Source: Toxotes chatareus (Eukaryota; Chordata; Actinopteri; Toxotidae). From it: a stretch of 64,000 nucleotides of DNA. Positions 62,001 through 64,000 of this stretch are shown one piece after another. Position numbers and translations under genes: made by a program. A model generated the notes under the pieces. The model ran no database searches. It saw only the letters and a list, made by a program, of their open reading frames with translations, and was not told the DNA's origin. Where the stretch lies: the NCBI GenBank assembly GCA_016801885.1, contig CM028890.1:14810001-14874000 (forward strand), in the 5' to 3' direction. Positions within the stretch are counted from its first letter, which is position 1. Each line of letters starts with the position of its first letter.

Positions 62001-62506
62001 CACTCACACAAGCGCATGAACACACACACTTGAATGCCTTTGCTGTATAAGTCCTCACAGATAACTGAGCCCTTGCTGTGATGTCTTTTTGAAAATGGGA
62101 TTTTCCACCATTTCCCCCTATTTCACAGATGTTGCATTTAGTGGCAGGGAGGAGCAACCTTAAAGACAGATCTAGCAGATAGCGGGCTAACTCTTCCTAT
62201 TGCTGTGGAGCTCACAAAGCCTCGATGAGAGACTATCTGCCTCTGATGTATTATGATTGAGGAGGATGGAGGACAAGGTAGCAAAATGTGGGCTTAGAGC
62301 AAACATACCACAAGATGAAAACACTGAAGACGGAATGCGTCTATGGATTACTTTAATACCAAAGTACTAGTTGGCTCTCTGCTTTTCATTCTTTTCTTGT
62401 ATGTGTTTCAAACACTTGTGCGTGCGCACACACACACACTCACTGCAAAAAACCCTGAACATCTATACAATATACTTCTCACTTCCATCTTTTCTTTTCC
62501 TGCCAG
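59100..62506. other. Intergenic sequence, no gene seen
   Basis: AT-rich unique sequence with purine-rich tracts (60180-60340, 61720-61765), a G-run (60912-60925) and A-runs (61583-61600). The 235-codon frame on the minus strand at 59750-60457 is rejected as a gene. An exon-like unit at 61499-61546 is described as a finding. Confidence 0.5.
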
Positions 62507-62524
62507 GTTTTTCCTCGGGATTCG
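62507..62524 (+). other. Microexon-like unit, 18 nt
   Basis: 'tttcttttcctgccag' acceptor, 18 nt (GTTTTTCCTCGGGATTCG), then GTGAGT. A TGC sits just before the acceptor AG, as in SRRM4-regulated neural microexons. No host gene is recognised. Confidence 0.2.
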
Positions 62525-63640
62525 GTGAGTGAAGGATGGCAAGTGAAGAGATGGTATCTAGTTTTCCAGGTCATTAGTACCCGGCATGCTGTGGTGTAAT
62601 GTTGCGTCTCTAATGCCCACAGCCAGTCATGTTCACTAATGATGTTGAATCACCACCACAGGGTGTCTGCGACTCACTCTGGTGATGGTGGTGTCAGTGG
62701 TGATGATGTTTGTCATGGGCACATTTAAGGAGAAACACTCAGATGGAAATTATTGCACTGGCACAGCCACGCCATCGAGGGGTTACACCAGCCACGGAGA
62801 CCACACTGTCACCCAGCACTCACAGTGAAATACCACATTCCTCTCGGATTCAGCACTCTTGTTTCTCTCCTTCACGAGTGTCTCTAGTTTTAGAAGGTTT
62901 AAATTTTGCTGAAGATGTTTTGATCTCGGTCTTTAACCCTCTCAGCTTTCTTTTGCCCTTATCTATCCTTGTTCACTGAAGCTCAACGAGTCAATTCTTA
63001 TTCTGTCTGCTCCTCTCTGTGCAGCTGCTCATCTGTCTGCATCTTCTCAGTGTTTTCATGTTTTCAGGTCGTGCTCTGTTTTGTGTATTCTCTCCAACAC
63101 TCTGTGGTCTTCTGCAGATGACGTGCCCTCAAGTCCTCTAACTTGTGTCATTAATTTCTCCGTCTATCCTCTGCCCCTCTATCCCTTTTTGTCTTTCTCC
63201 TCTTGTCTCCTGGTTTGGGGCCATTATCATCCTTGGTTCCAATCTCATATCATTCCATTTTTATTCCTCTTTTACAAGGAGCCATTTCAAAGGCTGGAGA
63301 GCCAAAGAGGAACTCGGGCGGCTTTGAAGCGACAATGGTCTGAGTGGTGAAAGCGATCTATATTCCAAAATGCTGCTGTTCAAAGTCAGACTTTCATGCT
63401 AGCTGAATAGAGGGCACCTTTTAACAGTAAAGCTGTCATAAAGTTTTTTACTTAAATCTCCCATTCCCTTTTTAGCAGACACAAAAATTGGATATTAGGC
63501 TTTGAAGAAGGAGTCCTTTTAAGACAGTGGTGAGCATTTCAAGGGTTAACTTTTACAAAATGCAGCAACCTCTGCTATTAATAAAAACAGTGCACATTAC
63601 AGCATACAGGAGGCTGACTTTATATGATTGAAATATTTAA
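62525..63640. other. Intergenic sequence, no gene seen
   Basis: Unique sequence, C/T-rich around 63150-63260. No coding signal beyond short random frames. Confidence 0.5.
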
Positions 63641-63960
63641 GAGCTAAAGGTAAGGGGACACAGAGAGGAATAAAAAATCTGCCGTTTTCACTTTGATTCC
63701 TTTTAAGAGCCATTTCCCAATAACTCACTCCATGTTTTTATGGAGAAAAATACTTTTATTGTTTGGGGTTATTGTTTCCAGTAAAATGGGTTTGGCTTCC
63801 TTTCAGAATCTCAGAGTCTTTATTAGTTTTTAAAAGTGGCAATTACCCTTTAAAGGTCAAACAGCCAATCAGGCCACTTCCCTTCACCGCCACTCTTTAA
63901 TGACCTTGCTGTGGCACGCATTAATGACCTGGGTATGTGAGGAATCCCTTTGTAATACTT
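63641..63960. promoter_or_regulatory. Candidate enhancer-like block at the right edge
   Basis: Non-repetitive, with AGGTCA at 63854-63859, TGACCT at 63901-63906 and 63925-63930, two copies of TTAATGACCT 24 bp apart, and a CCAAT box ('agccaatcag' near 63862). This grouping of nuclear-receptor half-sites with homeobox cores suggests regulation. It is not proven. Confidence 0.3.
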
Positions 63961-64000
63961 AATGCTGCATTTATATCCAACCTTTGTATCTCCCCTTGAT

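Overview
The window reads as nuclear DNA of a bony fish, probably a percomorph teleost. The signs are long (CA)n/(GT)n arrays, short interspersed elements of types I recall from teleost genomes, and a vertebrate split gene with GT-AG introns. There are no operons, bacterial genes, rRNA, CRISPR array or convincing tRNA. Family statements rest on remembered protein and repeat families; no search was run.

Left part (1-about 14.5 kb, + strand): the 3' end of one Eph receptor tyrosine kinase gene. Six exons (2417-2478, 5447-5656, 8284-8433, 8616-8809, 9988-10128, 10361-10460) join in one open frame of 284 complete codons. They encode most of the kinase domain (hinge, HRD loop, DFG, activation loop, APE, C-lobe), a short linker, the SAM domain and a C-terminus ending in V-Q-V. 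The activation segment is EphA-type and the C-lobe is closest to EphA4, but the SAM start resembles EphB receptors and the linker is short. I call it an EphA4-like paralogue. The ectodomain, transmembrane and N-lobe exons lie left of the window. A long 3'UTR follows, with candidate poly(A) signals near 12.0, 12.5, 13.8 and 14.4 kb.

Introns: the intron before the first visible exon carries an old teleost repeat, a textbook hAT-type MITE (61-bp inverted arms, 8-bp target duplication) and four long CA/GT arrays. The next intron carries an antisense tRNA-type SINE ending about 70 bp before the catalytic-loop exon.

Right part (about 14.5-64 kb): no confident protein-coding gene. It is single-copy-looking sequence mixed with microsatellites, purine-rich tracts and degraded repeats. 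Several AT-rich, homeobox-site-rich blocks look like candidate conserved non-coding elements, which would fit the regulatory gene desert known beside EPHA4 in mammals. A few splice-site configurations on the + strand (a strong exon-like unit at 41.6 kb, a recursive-splice-like site at 53.2 kb, two 18-nt microexon-like units at 56.9 and 62.5 kb) hint at an unrecognised transcript, but each could be chance.
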